Assembly (NCBI GenBank): GCA_964645715.1
Contig: CAZYAO010000001.1
Coordinates: 1-64,000 of the forward strand
From: JAUMBM01 sp964645715
GTDB lineage: Bacteria; Bacteroidota; Bacteroidia; Chitinophagales; Saprospiraceae
Reading direction: 5' to 3'
DNA: 64,000 nucleotides
The notes under the pieces were generated by a model. That model saw nothing but the letters and a program-made list of their open reading frames with translations, did no database searches and was not told the DNA's origin. Positions 1 through 9,204 of the stretch are shown piece by piece (position 1 is the stretch's first letter; each line of letters starts with the position of its first letter). A program made the translations under genes and the position numbers.

Positions 1-1216
1 CTGCTATTCGATGACCAAACACCAGTGCTTCCAACAAGCTATTGGATGCCAATCTATTGGACCCATGTAAGCCTGTGCTGGTACATTCGCCACAGGCATA
101 TAGACGCCCAATGCTACTTCTGCCAATAGCATCGACACGAATACCACCGCACATGTAATGACAAGCCGGTGCCACCGGAATCATCCTTTCCATCGGATCA
201 TACCCTATCTCTCTGCATTTGCTGTAGATTGTCGGAAAATGGGCGATGAAGGCCTCTTTATCCAAATGGCGGCAATCGAGCCACATGCACTCTTCGCCCG
301 TTAGTTTCATTTCGTTATCAATGGCTCTGGCCACTATATCCCGGGGAGCGAGACTTTCACGCGGGTCGTACTTGTGCATAAAGGGAGTACCGTCTTTGGT
401 TTTCAGTATTGCCCCGAATCCTCTGACTGCCTCAGAGACCAAAAACACAGGATTATCTCCGCTGGGATTGTACAGTGCCGTAGGGTGAAACTGTACGAAC
501 TCCATATTCTGTATGTGCCCTTTGGCACGGTAGACCATAGCGATGCCATCACCGGATGCTATCACCGGATTGGTTGTCGCACGGTATACTTGTCCGGCTC
601 CGCCTGTAGCAACGACGGTGACCCGGGCGAGTATGGTATCGATGTGGCCCGTTTCTTTATTGAGTGCATATACGCCATAGCAGGCAATATCCGGTGTGAG
701 GCGAGTAATATTGTACCCCAAATGATGCTGCGTAATCAGGTCTACCCCAAAAAAATGCTCGTGAACCGTAATATTTGGCAATTGTGCGACCTTGGCCAGC
801 AGTGCCCGCTGCATTTCCCAGCCCGTGAGATCTTTGTAGTGCAGAATCCGGTTTTCCGAATGTCCTCCTTCACGGCCCAAATCATATTGTTCGCTCCGGT
901 TTTTGTCAAAACGGGCACCCCAGTCAATGATTTCCTGCACACGCGATGGCCCCTCTTCAACCACGATACTAACGATTTGCTCATCACACAAACCATCGCC
1001 GGCGTCGAGTGTATCTGCAATATGTTTTTCGTATGAATCTACAGCCGTGTCCCATACAGCAGCTACCCCTCCTTGCGCATAACGGGTATTACTTTCTCCC
1101 TCATGGGTTTTGGTGAGTACATCTATCCGCAGATCAGGCCGCGCCGCTGCTATTTTGATGGCTGTACTAAGCCCCCCAATCCCTGCGCCAATAATCAGCA
1201 CATCTGTTTTAATCAT
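1..1216 (-). CDS. nadB: L-aspartate oxidase, 3' end cut by window edge
   Basis: FAD enzyme that oxidises L-aspartate to iminoaspartate, the first step of de novo NAD synthesis (partner NadA). Reading the minus strand from the ATG at 1216, the protein opens with the Rossmann signature VLIIGAGIGGLSTAI, followed by the NTRYAQGGVAA segment typical of the NadB/succinate dehydrogenase flavoprotein family. Further on come TGGAGQVY, the QFHPTAL block and the HYMCGGIRVD and GLHGSNRLASNSLLEAL blocks that mark L-aspartate oxidase. About 405 codons are visible with no interruption; the C-terminal helical domain lies beyond base 1. The gene is divergent from the glycosyltransferase at 1300. Succinate dehydrogenase and fumarate reductase share the fold, but the order of blocks and the immediate N-terminal FAD motif favour NadB. 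Confidence 0.93.
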   Translation of the reverse strand, partial: MIKTDVLIIGAGIGGLSTAIKIAAARPDLRIDVLTKTHEGESNTRYAQGGVAAVWDTAVDSYEKHIADTLDAGDGLCDEQIVSIVVEEGPSRVQEIIDWGARFDKNRSEQYDLGREGGHSENRILHYKDLTGWEMQRALLAKVAQLPNITVHEHFFGVDLITQHHLGYNITRLTPDIACYGVYALNKETGHIDTILARVTVVATGGAGQVYRATTNPVIASGDGIAMVYRAKGHIQNMEFVQFHPTALYNPSGDNPVFLVSEAVRGFGAILKTKDGTPFMHKYDPRESLAPRDIVARAIDNEMKLTGEECMWLDCRHLDKEAFIAHFPTIYSKCREIGYDPMERMIPVAPACHYMCGGIRVDAIGRSSIGRLYACGECTSTGLHGSNRLASNSLLEALVFGHRIA

Positions 1217-1299
1217 GATGACAAGATTTACAAGCCCAACAAATACAATATGCTTGTGGCCTGCAAGTAAACAAAAAAAAGTGGAAATTTGTGTTGCTT

Positions 1300-2424
1300 A
1301 TGAAAATTGCAGTCAATACCCGTTTTTTGTTGCCCGGCCGTCTCGAAGGCATTGGTCGCTATACCCTGGAAGTGGTGCAGCGACTGGCAGCCTGCAGACC
1401 GGACGATGAATTCATCTTTTTCTTTGACCGCCCATGGGATCCTGCATTTATTACCGCCCCCAATATTACGCCTGTCGCTGTTTTTCCGCCGGCGCGACAC
1501 CCCATCCTGTGGTACATCTGGTTTGAGGTCGCACTACCCAAACAACTGGAGCGATACAAGCCCGATATTTTTATTAGTCTCGATGGCTACTGCTCGCTAA
1601 GTGCCAAAACGCCTACGCTCATGGCGATTCACGATATTGCCCATGTCCATTATCCTCGACAGATACCGCTGCTGGTACGTTCCTACTACGATTTTTTTAT
1701 ACCGCGCTATCTTCGCCGTGCCAATCACATTGTGACCGTATCAAACTTTAGCAAGTCTGATATTGTCCAACATTATGGTATCCAGCCAGATCGTATAAGC
1801 GTCGCCCCCAATGGGGTAAACAGCCAATTCAAACCTTTGTCTGCAGCAGCACAACAGCAGGTGCGACTACAATATGCAGACGGGCAGCCCTATTTCTTCT
1901 ACCTTGGCGCCATCCATCCCCGTAAAAACCTGGAGCGCCTCATCCATGCTTTTGATCTTTTTAAAACCCGTACAAGGGCTCCTCATCAATTGCTGCTGGG
2001 AGGCCGACTGGCCTGGCAAACAGGCGGACTGAGAGAAGCCCTTGAGAAGACTTCTTACCGACAGGACATCCGACTGCTGGGTTATATCTCCGATGAGATA
2101 TTACCTTCTTTGGTCGGAGCAGCCTTTGCACTGACCTATGTATCCCTCTTCGAAGGATTTGGTGTACCCCTGCTCGAAGCCATGTACACAGATACCGCAG
2201 TGATTACCGCTGATTGTTCGGCAATGCCCGAAGTAGTAGGTGATGCAGCCCTGCTTGTTGATCCTTTTCGGACAGAATCCATAGCAGCTGCCATGGAACA
2301 ATTGGTAAATACGCCTTCTCTAAGAGAAGAACTCATACAACGAGGTCGCATCCAACGGGAACAGTATCGTTGGGATCTGACCACAGCAGTCATTAATCAA
2401 CAAATAAATGAGTTGCTGCCTTGA
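1300..2424 (+). CDS. GT4-family glycosyltransferase
   Basis: Retaining GT-B glycosyltransferase that probably transfers a sugar from a nucleotide donor during surface polysaccharide or glycolipid assembly at the cytoplasmic face of the membrane. The N-terminal acceptor domain starts with MKIAVNTRFLLPGRLEGIGRYT. The C-terminal donor domain carries GAIHPRKN near residue 205 and the E-x7-E type block FEGFGVPLLEAM near residue 285, both hallmarks of GT4. At 374 residues it is a normal family length. I chose the ATG at 1300 over the in-frame GTG at 1291 because the domain begins directly at MKIAV. It stands alone between divergent nadB and the convergent TPR gene, so its acceptor cannot be inferred from neighbours; mannosyl- or rhamnosyltransferase are common annotations for this subgroup. 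Confidence 0.85.
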   Translation: MKIAVNTRFLLPGRLEGIGRYTLEVVQRLAACRPDDEFIFFFDRPWDPAFITAPNITPVAVFPPARHPILWYIWFEVALPKQLERYKPDIFISLDGYCSLSAKTPTLMAIHDIAHVHYPRQIPLLVRSYYDFFIPRYLRRANHIVTVSNFSKSDIVQHYGIQPDRISVAPNGVNSQFKPLSAAAQQQVRLQYADGQPYFFYLGAIHPRKNLERLIHAFDLFKTRTRAPHQLLLGGRLAWQTGGLREALEKTSYRQDIRLLGYISDEILPSLVGAAFALTYVSLFEGFGVPLLEAMYTDTAVITADCSAMPEVVGDAALLVDPFRTESIAAAMEQLVNTPSLREELIQRGRIQREQYRWDLTTAVINQQINELLP

Positions 2425-2450
2425 TAAAAGCCAGCTCTTATGTAATAAGA

Positions 2451-2484
2451 ACGGGCTTCGGCGACAGATGTCGCCGAAGCCCGT
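2451..2484. terminator. Bidirectional hairpin between convergent genes
   Basis: A perfect 16-bp stem (arms 2451-2466 and 2469-2484) with a nominal 2-nt loop sits between the convergent ends of the glycosyltransferase (2424) and the TPR gene (2538). U-tracts on both sides are weak, so termination is inferred mainly from position and stem strength. Confidence 0.7.
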
Positions 2485-2537
2485 TTGGTGTGAGTGACTA
2501 CTATTTGGCCGCGAAATACCTTGCGATACTTAATCTC

Positions 2538-3944
2538 CTATTGAAAACGTATACGCACTGTCTCTCCAATGCCACAACCCACTACTGCTGTGTCGCCCGC
2601 AGAAATCCCGCGCATAAAGCCCTCTTCCTGCAACGGCATTGAACCGGCATAGTTGCCAATTCGCTCACTCGCTTCACCAGCTACACTACCGTCGATGCTC
2701 TTAGCATAGCTATATTTATCAATGGCAGCAAGAATGGCAAGACGCTGGTTCCAAGAATCACAACCGCCACGGCTCATTTTGGCATAAATATCACCTATCA
2801 GAATGTAAGGCTTGCCCCAGCCTGGCTTCAGACTGGCAGCCGTACGTGCATTCTCACGAGCCTGACCATATTGGCCCAGCTGCCAAGTTTGAATAGAGGC
2901 CATACTGTAAAGAACCTGCGCCTTTACCTCAGGATCCTGCGCAGATTCGAGACACTCACGATAGCGGCTCAAAGCCTCTTGGTAGCGACCCTCCTGCTGT
3001 AATTTGGTGCCGTCAAAGCAAGGATCCTGCTCACGACGCAGACGCTCACGCTCTGCAGCAATCTCTGCATTGAGCACAGCGTACCGAGCCTTGACCTCAG
3101 TCAAATCAGGATCATTTTCTGCACACCCCTGAGCTGCCAATTTTTTCACAATGTACTCAATCAGGTCAAAATTGTCAGGCTCCGCTTTGAAACGAGGCAG
3201 AAGCGTACCTTTAAAGTAACCGCAATCAAACACCTCAGACTCAACAGCCGTCACAGCAGCATCCATATTGGCCTTGCCCGATTCGTAGTAAGTTTTCAGC
3301 CGGGCATTGTTTGCAATATTATGTTCAGCAATTTCAACGCCTTTGTTGTACCATACCTGTACATCCTCCTTACCAATCTGCTTTGACTGGTACAGGTACG
3401 TCACCAACTGCCCCAGCGGTGCGAGAAGAATATACTCAGTGTTGTTACCTGCAGCATTAATGGCTGTTTTGAATGCATCGAAAGAAGCCATCGAATAGCT
3501 GTAGCCCGGCAGATATATCATATCAAACGCCTTGCGACCCAGCAGAAAATTCTTTTCGTCGGGAAAACAGCGCATTTGCTCGTCATAAAGCTGGATTACC
3601 ATATTGGCATACTCCTTTTTCTTAGCCTCATCTGTCGTCTTATCAATCATTGCACGATACAACTTACGGCCGTCGACGTAGTGCGTATTACGCTGCCCGT
3701 CGGCAGTAGGTGCAATCTTGTAAGCCGTCTGCCAATTGGTGAAAGCAATTTCAAAATCAGCAGCACTCAGGGCTTTTAGATTTTCGATCTCCTGCCCTTT
3801 AAGAAAGGGACGATAAATTACATGCGCGTTTTCGGCCGTCTCTTTTTGCGGAGAATCATTCCAGTTTTGGCACTGAGCGAGCGCGGATGAATGCCATCCG
3901 GTGAAGAGCGCCAAGGCGAATACCCATTTTCCAAGCATTTTCAT
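2538..3944 (-). CDS. Secreted TPR-type protein
   Basis: Exported protein of 468 residues with no recognised enzymatic motif. It opens with a signal peptide (MKMLGKWVFALALFTGWHSS, cleavage probably after ALAQ). Residues about 305-395 form two TPR-like helical repeats (EGRYQEALSRYRECLESA and QYGQARENARTAASLKPGWG). The N-terminal half is helical and also resembles degenerate TPRs, suggesting a periplasmic scaffold. The ATG at 3944 lies two bases downstream of the stop of the outer-membrane protein gene, so the two are almost certainly co-transcribed and perhaps translationally coupled. TPR genes following coaX and a barrel protein recur in Bacteroidota, but I know of no assigned function. Confidence 0.75.
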   Translation of the reverse strand: MKMLGKWVFALALFTGWHSSALAQCQNWNDSPQKETAENAHVIYRPFLKGQEIENLKALSAADFEIAFTNWQTAYKIAPTADGQRNTHYVDGRKLYRAMIDKTTDEAKKKEYANMVIQLYDEQMRCFPDEKNFLLGRKAFDMIYLPGYSYSMASFDAFKTAINAAGNNTEYILLAPLGQLVTYLYQSKQIGKEDVQVWYNKGVEIAEHNIANNARLKTYYESGKANMDAAVTAVESEVFDCGYFKGTLLPRFKAEPDNFDLIEYIVKKLAAQGCAENDPDLTEVKARYAVLNAEIAAERERLRREQDPCFDGTKLQQEGRYQEALSRYRECLESAQDPEVKAQVLYSMASIQTWQLGQYGQARENARTAASLKPGWGKPYILIGDIYAKMSRGGCDSWNQRLAILAAIDKYSYAKSIDGSVAGEASERIGNYAGSMPLQEEGFMRGISAGDTAVVGCGIGETVRIRFQ

Positions 3945-3946
3945 CA

Positions 3947-5311
3947 CTAGTTAAATTTGCGTTTGAAGAACCACGTATTGTCGTTAAGCGTAAAGCCGAC
4001 TGAAAGTTTTACGTAAGTTTCCTCCAGGACATCGGGCACACCAAACCTTCCTAGTTCAAGTGCCGTATTCATGAATGAAACCTGCTGACGAGGTAGCACA
4101 ATGGGCATACCCACGCCCATGGTAATTGCGCGGTGCAGCGCCTGCTCACCGTCCAGACTGCGCGAGTCGGTTCCGTAAAAAAAGCCAAGCCGATAGCGAG
4201 CCCTGGCCCAATAGTTTTTGTACGATGCGTAATCAGGAGTATACTCCAGCCCTGCTGCTACTCGCCAAGTGTCTGACAGTTGCTCCGGTTTCGCACTGTT
4301 TGTGTACTCACCCCAGCCCGTGCGACTAAATTCTGCGCCAAGCTGGAACTGGTTTGTTTTTTGGTAGGACAGTCCAAAAGAAAATTGGGGAGGCAGGTTA
4401 CCACTGCCCGCAGTGCGATTCTCGTAAACAAGCGTATCTGACACTCCCTGCCCAAAAAACCGCCGATAGTAAGCACTTGACTCTGTATTAAAGTTAGCCG
4501 CCGGCGAAGCTGTCAGCCCCAGTATAATCCTGTGACCATTGTTAACGCGCTCACCCGCGTCATTCGTTTTCTTAAAGTCATAGGCATATTGCAAGCCTCC
4601 ATCCACTGCCCAGCCTCGTACACTGAACTGATCACTGAACTCCGTCTGCAAGGTAAACGAAAGACTGTCAAATGTAACAAGTCGGCTATTGGTTAGTTCA
4701 CCAAATAAATAACCAACATTTAAGCCAAAGGACAAATTTTTATACCTCACCGCATTTCCCCACCGGAGCTTATAGATACCTCCAATGCCCTTCAGTTCAT
4801 TGGTTACCCGGTTGAGTTCAGGGTCATTGACAACAGCCAGAATGTCATATCCTACTTGTGTCACCGGCGACAAGTCAAACCCCATACCTACACCCCAGTC
4901 ATTGGTTTGCTGGTTGAGTGCCCGGTTGATGGGGTTTTTGAGTGGAAAAGCGAGACCCAGGTAGCGTAGATTGCCGCCGTATTGGTTATCCTTGGCCGTC
5001 CGCCCCTGCAGGGACACGTATTGGGCGTACATGCCCGTTTCGAAAGCTGTGGACTGCAAAGAGGCAAGAGAAGCAGGATTTACGGGATTGAAATGATAGA
5101 TATCCTGCCATGCGGTACTAAGACCTGCCATACCCGCCGATGCAATGAAATAAGATTCTACAGGATTCCCCAGACCGTATCGGGAGAAGGGAGAATTAAT
5201 CTTAGGGCGTATGCTAGCATTGGTCAGCTGAGCCGCTAGGCCGCTACCCAAGCCGGTAAGTGCCAATACCAACAAAAAAATGCCCACACCCTTACCGCAC
5301 TTGATTGACAT
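3947..5311 (-). CDS. Outer-membrane beta-barrel protein
   Basis: Predicted outer-membrane protein of 454 residues. A hydrophobic signal segment (IFLLVLALTGLGSGLAAQ, residues about 11-28) is followed by the sequence SPFSRYGLGN and a chain of alternating amphipathic strands ending in aromatic residues. The C-terminal region VKLSVGFTLNDNTWFFKRKFN looks like terminal barrel strands. It resembles the uncharacterised FadL/PorV-like barrels encoded next to coaX in many Bacteroidota. Its start overlaps the end of coaX by 20 bp and its stop is two bases from the following TPR gene, so coaX, the barrel and the TPR gene form one operon. The ligand or partner is unknown. Confidence 0.75.
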   Translation of the reverse strand: MSIKCGKGVGIFLLVLALTGLGSGLAAQLTNASIRPKINSPFSRYGLGNPVESYFIASAGMAGLSTAWQDIYHFNPVNPASLASLQSTAFETGMYAQYVSLQGRTAKDNQYGGNLRYLGLAFPLKNPINRALNQQTNDWGVGMGFDLSPVTQVGYDILAVVNDPELNRVTNELKGIGGIYKLRWGNAVRYKNLSFGLNVGYLFGELTNSRLVTFDSLSFTLQTEFSDQFSVRGWAVDGGLQYAYDFKKTNDAGERVNNGHRIILGLTASPAANFNTESSAYYRRFFGQGVSDTLVYENRTAGSGNLPPQFSFGLSYQKTNQFQLGAEFSRTGWGEYTNSAKPEQLSDTWRVAAGLEYTPDYASYKNYWARARYRLGFFYGTDSRSLDGEQALHRAITMGVGMPIVLPRQQVSFMNTALELGRFGVPDVLEETYVKLSVGFTLNDNTWFFKRKFN

Positions 5312-6029
5312 AATCTGTGATAATTTTATTTAACCCAACCAGTACCAGATCTGGTTGTACAAAAACTGCTGCTTCCATGTACCGGGCAACACTTTCAGCG
5401 TCACCTCCGCTTACAACAACCCGTAGCGGACTCCAGGTTTTTTCTAATCGCCGCGCCAGGCCCTCGACCTCCAGGCTCACCCCCAAAACACTTCCGTTAC
5501 ACATAGCCTCCTCTGTCCTTTTTCCCAACACCCGCACCACTTCGCCTGCAGCCACCTTGGGCAGCCGCTGTGTCTGTTGATGCATTGACAGCAGCCGCAT
5601 TCCTATACCCGGCGCAATATTCCCGCCTTGATAAATCCCGTCTGCACTTAGCAAATCAAAAGTGACACAGGTACCTGCATCTACCACCAGACAGTGCTCC
5701 CCGGGATAAAGAGCCATCGCTCCTGCCACAGCCGCCAGCCTGTCCTTACCCAGCGTAGCAGGCGTTTCATAGGTGTTCTTAAATGGCAGCGGCACTTCGT
5801 GATCGAGGCGAATATACATCATTCGCTCCCGAAAACCAGCCTCCATGGCTACTGAAGGCTCCCTGCCAACCGTCGATAAGATAAGATGATCAGCTTGCTG
5901 CGCCAGCACCCATGCCGACAAATCCTCTTCATCTGCGCCGGATCCCAGCCAACGGCTGACCAGCAGACCATCTGCAAAAACGGCTGCCTTAGCCCTGCTG
6001 TTTCCTATGTCAATGACCAGATTCTTCAA
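5292..6029 (-). CDS. coaX: Type III pantothenate kinase
   Basis: Phosphorylates pantothenate to 4'-phosphopantothenate, the first committed step of CoA synthesis, in the cytosol. This ASKHA-fold enzyme shows the type III motifs in order: DIGNSR at residues 7-12 (phosphate 1), GKDRLAA at 94-100, DAGTCVTFD at 118-126 and GGNIAPGIGMR. Its 245 residues match the family. The only well-placed start is a TTG at 6029, immediately before KNLVIDIGNS; no in-frame ATG lies close by. It overlaps the barrel gene by 20 bp. Pairing of coaX with envelope genes is common in Bacteroidota and need not mean a functional link. Confidence 0.93.
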   Translation of the reverse strand: MKNLVIDIGNSRAKAAVFADGLLVSRWLGSGADEEDLSAWVLAQQADHLILSTVGREPSVAMEAGFRERMMYIRLDHEVPLPFKNTYETPATLGKDRLAAVAGAMALYPGEHCLVVDAGTCVTFDLLSADGIYQGGNIAPGIGMRLLSMHQQTQRLPKVAAGEVVRVLGKRTEEAMCNGSVLGVSLEVEGLARRLEKTWSPLRVVVSGGDAESVARYMEAAVFVQPDLVLVGLNKIITDYVNQVR

Positions 6030-6099
6030 AGTGATAAACGCAAAATAGTGAACCTTTGGCGTATAAGCAATGAGGCCTAACCCCTAATATTGTGTTAAA

Positions 6100-7626
6100 T
6101 TAATGGCGGAAATGCCGGAAACCCGTCACTACCATGGCCATATCATGTTCATTACAGTAGTCAATGCTTTCCTGATCCTTTACAGATCCTCCCGGTTGTA
6201 TGACCGCCGTGATACCCACCTGGTCTGCTATCTCTACGCAATCCGGAAAGGGGAAAAAGGCATCTGATGCCATCACTGCTCCCTGCAAATCAAACCCAAA
6301 AGACCGTGCCTTTGCAATCGCCTGCTTAAGCGCATCAACCCTCGAGGGCTGCCCGCAGCCCATACCTATCAACTGCTTATTTTTTACCAGCGCAATGGCA
6401 TTTGACTTCAGATGTTTAGCACAAATAGCCGCAAACAATAAGTCACTCACCTCCGAAGCAGTAGGTGTGCGTTTGGTCGCGACCTGCAGATCTGCCGTAG
6501 TCTCCTGCCGCAGGTCAGTTTCCTGCTCAACCACACCATTCAGCAAAGAACGAAAAGATCGTGGTCTCACCGCATAGTCCTTCAATCTTAACAGAATGCG
6601 GGCCTTGCGGGCCCGCAGCAGTTCCAGTGCCTCAGGACTAAAATCAGGAGCAATCAGCACTTCGTAAAACAATTGGTCAATCTCCCGCGCCGTAGCTACA
6701 TCTACAGGATGATTACAGATAAATATACCCCCGAAAGCCGAGACAGGATCACAGGCCAGAGCAGCCTGCCAAGCCTCCTGCAGACTTGAGCGAACTGCCA
6801 GCCCACAGGTATTCGTATGCTTAAGTATAGCAAAGGCAGGATCTCCCACGCGCAATTCACGCATCACCTGTACAGCAGCATCAATATCTACCAGATTATT
6901 GTAGGAGACAGACTTGCCATTGAGCTTGTCAAACACCGCGTCGAAATCGCCGAAGAACACGCCCGATTGATGTGGATTTTCACCATACCTAAGAATATCT
7001 GATCGGTGAATGCTGTACTTAAATGTTACATCCGTATGGCCTTCGTTGAAGTAGTTGAAAATGGCCATATCGTAGTTGGATGAAACCTTAAAAGCACGAC
7101 GCGCCAACTCCCTGCGGTCTCCCAGATCCAAAGCCCCTTCTTTCTGCTGCAACATTTCCAGAAACATACTGTACTCCTCTTTTGAGGGCACTACCGCTAC
7201 GTCCCGAAAATTTTTAGCCGCCGCACGTATCAGCGAGATACCGCCAATGTCTATTTTCTCAATGATAGCAGCTTCCTCCGTTGTGGAAGCTACTGTCTCC
7301 TCAAATGGATACAAGTCGACAATCACCAAATCTATCTCTGGCAGTCCATACTGCTCCAGCTGCAGTAAGTGATTCTCCTCCCGACGTGCCAAAATACCTC
7401 CGAAAACCGCGGGGTGGAGCGTCTTCACACGACCGTCCAAAATTGACGGATAACCTGTCAAAGTTTCTACCGGCGTCGAAGAGATGCCAAGGCTCTCTAT
7501 GAAGTGCTGTGTTCCTCCGGTGGAGAATAAACGAACTCCCTGCTGATCAAGAGTTCTCAGTATTTCTTCCAGACCATCTTTGTGGTAAACAGATACCAGC
7601 GCGCTTTTAATCTTGCGAACAGACAT
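6100..7626 (-). CDS. purH: Bifunctional AICAR formyltransferase/IMP cyclohydrolase
   Basis: Catalyses the last two steps of IMP synthesis: formylation of AICAR with 10-formyl-THF, then cyclisation of FAICAR. The N-terminal MGS-like cyclohydrolase domain (residues 1 to about 150) shows STGGT, GRVKTLHPAVFGGIL and DLYPFE. The transformylase domain carries RYGENPHQ, the K-H catalytic segment KHTNTCGLA and SDAFFPFPD near the C-terminus. The reading frame is open for a further 30 codons upstream, but the ATG at 7626 (MSVRKIKSALVSVYHKDG) fits the family start and gives 508 residues, a normal length. A -7 element lies about 135 bp upstream (7760-7767). Confidence 0.95.
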   Translation of the reverse strand: MSVRKIKSALVSVYHKDGLEEILRTLDQQGVRLFSTGGTQHFIESLGISSTPVETLTGYPSILDGRVKTLHPAVFGGILARREENHLLQLEQYGLPEIDLVIVDLYPFEETVASTTEEAAIIEKIDIGGISLIRAAAKNFRDVAVVPSKEEYSMFLEMLQQKEGALDLGDRRELARRAFKVSSNYDMAIFNYFNEGHTDVTFKYSIHRSDILRYGENPHQSGVFFGDFDAVFDKLNGKSVSYNNLVDIDAAVQVMRELRVGDPAFAILKHTNTCGLAVRSSLQEAWQAALACDPVSAFGGIFICNHPVDVATAREIDQLFYEVLIAPDFSPEALELLRARKARILLRLKDYAVRPRSFRSLLNGVVEQETDLRQETTADLQVATKRTPTASEVSDLLFAAICAKHLKSNAIALVKNKQLIGMGCGQPSRVDALKQAIAKARSFGFDLQGAVMASDAFFPFPDCVEIADQVGITAVIQPGGSVKDQESIDYCNEHDMAMVVTGFRHFRH

Positions 7627-7759
7627 ATTTGATTGCAGGAATTGTGTATTGTTTGGGATGTCATCGCGATCTTCCGTAGCATACAAATCTTTGCCTGTAA
7701 CCACATCGCGTATCAAAAGTTATGTGCTTTCACAGCAATAACTGCATGAAAAGACGATG

Positions 7760-7767
7760 CAAAGGTA
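7760..7767 (-). promoter_or_regulatory. -7 element upstream of purH
   Basis: The minus strand reads TACCTTTG, a match to the Bacteroidota sigma-A -7 consensus TAnnTTTG. No good -33 TTTG is seen at the expected distance. It would give a leader of roughly 125 nt. Confidence 0.4.
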
Positions 7768-7847
7768 GGGAAAAGGAAACGCAATTTTCTGTTTCTCTTT
7801 AGCCTCTTAAAAAAATAGGCACCTGCCACCTGATCAGAAACACTTTC

Positions 7848-7879
7848 ATAAGCTTGTGCATGCATGCTCCAAAGCTTAT
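7848..7879. repeat. Nested palindrome in the purH/coiled-coil gene gap
   Basis: Eight-bp arms ATAAGCTT (7848-7855) and AAGCTTAT (7872-7879) enclose the perfect 10-bp palindrome GCATGCATGC (7858-7867). It lies in the 561-bp gap between divergent purH (7626) and the coiled-coil gene (8188), the longest non-coding stretch in the window. Apart from candidate -7 elements I see nothing else in the gap: no RNA gene and no credible short ORF. The repeat could be a protein-binding site or simply the base of a hairpin. Confidence 0.4.
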
Positions 7880-8013
7880 ACGGTACACAGCTGCCCTGTT
7901 AGCAATAAAGAAGTCGTACTGAACAGCACGGTCTGCTGCCTGATACCGCTAACATGAAAATATTGTCCGGACATTTATACCAACTAAAGTATCTATTCGT
8001 TAAATGAATAATT

Positions 8014-8021
8014 TATTTTTG
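8014..8021 (+). promoter_or_regulatory. Candidate -7 element for the coiled-coil gene
   Basis: TATTTTTG matches TAnnTTTG. It lies 167 bp upstream of the ATG at 8188. The -33 element is not convincing. Confidence 0.35.
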
Positions 8022-8187
8022 CATCGCTTCAGTGTAGGCAGAAACCACTTGCTAGAAATATTTTTCACCCTGTTTAGTTGCTGACTCCCGTAAAACGCGG
8101 CGATAGCAATAAATCAACGTAACAGTGGTTCGTAGTTTCGTTCTTCCTGTAAGCATTGCTTTTCTGAATTATCAAATACATATCACT

Positions 8188-9102
8188 ATGGACTCAAAAA
8201 GATCGTTAACCATCCTGGCTGTTATTCTGGGATTGTTGCTGCTGATTTCCCTCTACTTCAACTTCTCTCAGAAGGGTCAGACAGAAAGTCTGCAGCAAGA
8301 AAATGTGGAGACCAATGACGCACTCGATGCGATGACTTCCCTGCGCGACGATTTGGCTTCGCAGGTAGACAGCCTCTCACAGGAATACCAACTGCTGGCC
8401 AACGAAAATGAAGGGCTCGAAGGAGATCTTTCCAAACTGAAGACACAGCTCAATCAGGCGCAGACAGCCCTCGCAAGAGCTAAGCGATCTTCCGCGGCAG
8501 AGCTCAACGACCTACGGGCACAGATTCAAGAACTCATTGCTGTCAGGGCAGGTCTCGAAAACTCTATCCGCAGTCTGCAGATGGAAAATGATTCTCTCCG
8601 CCAGCGCACGGGTGTACTTGAGACTGATTTGGCTGTTTCTACTGAACAAAACCAACAGCTGTCTCGCCTCAATGAGTCCATACAACAGGAAGTTAAGCGA
8701 CTGACACTTGCCAATTTTAAGGCTACTGCCTTTCAGGTAGATGTACAGCAGGGTAGTGGAGAGAGGGTTACTGCCCGCTCGCGCCGCGCACGTTCTATCA
8801 GCGTCAGCTTCGACCTGACCAATGTACCCAATGAGTACCAAGGCGTACGCCCCATCTATCTCGTTATCTCTGACGATAAAGGAACACCTGTCCCTACGGA
8901 TAATCCCGTCCGCGCTACGGTGAGGGTTAATGGACAGGTAACAGAAATTATTGCCGTGGAGGCGAAAGATATCAATATCACTGACAGCCAGCGCCTCTCC
9001 TTCAAGCACGAGCTTGCCGAGCGCCTGCGCGGTGGCTTTTACCGGGTAAGCGTGTTCACCGACATTGGCATCTTGGGTGCTTCCAGCTTCCAGCTTCGCT
9101 AA
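8188..9102 (+). CDS. Membrane-anchored coiled-coil protein
   Basis: Unrecognised 304-residue protein. From the ATG at 8188 it starts MDSKRSL and has one transmembrane helix (ILAVILGLLLLISLYFNF, residues about 9-26). A long coiled coil follows at residues about 30-180, rich in Q, E, L and S with heptads such as LRDDLASQVDSLSQEYQLL. A globular, beta-rich C-terminal domain of about 110 residues contains RSRRARSISVSFDLTNVPN. The frame is open to a GTG at 8125, but the added 21 residues look unrelated to the hydrophobic start. The topology suggests a short cytoplasmic tail and a large periplasmic part. It precedes an OmpA-type lipoprotein with a similar N-terminal coiled coil, so the two may work together in linking membrane and peptidoglycan. 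Confidence 0.7.
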   Translation: MDSKRSLTILAVILGLLLLISLYFNFSQKGQTESLQQENVETNDALDAMTSLRDDLASQVDSLSQEYQLLANENEGLEGDLSKLKTQLNQAQTALARAKRSSAAELNDLRAQIQELIAVRAGLENSIRSLQMENDSLRQRTGVLETDLAVSTEQNQQLSRLNESIQQEVKRLTLANFKATAFQVDVQQGSGERVTARSRRARSISVSFDLTNVPNEYQGVRPIYLVISDDKGTPVPTDNPVRATVRVNGQVTEIIAVEAKDINITDSQRLSFKHELAERLRGGFYRVSVFTDIGILGASSFQLR

Positions 9103-9138
9103 TTTGGCTATACATCGCTTTTTTTATTATCTTCGCTG

Positions 9139-9175
9139 GCGTCGATTGCTGCTTGTCAGCAATCGACGCTTTTTC
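9139..9175 (+). terminator. Intrinsic terminator after the coiled-coil gene
   Basis: A 13-bp perfect stem (9139-9151 with 9157-9169) and 5-nt loop are followed directly by TTTTT. It separates the coiled-coil gene from the OmpA lipoprotein gene at 9205. Confidence 0.85.
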
Positions 9176-9204
9176 ATTTTGCTCATCTGCAAGTTTTTTG
9201 GTTT

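Noticed and set aside
374..1036. 220-codon plus-strand frame at the left edge
   Set aside because: It is the reverse of nadB, whose minus-strand reading shows clear family motifs.
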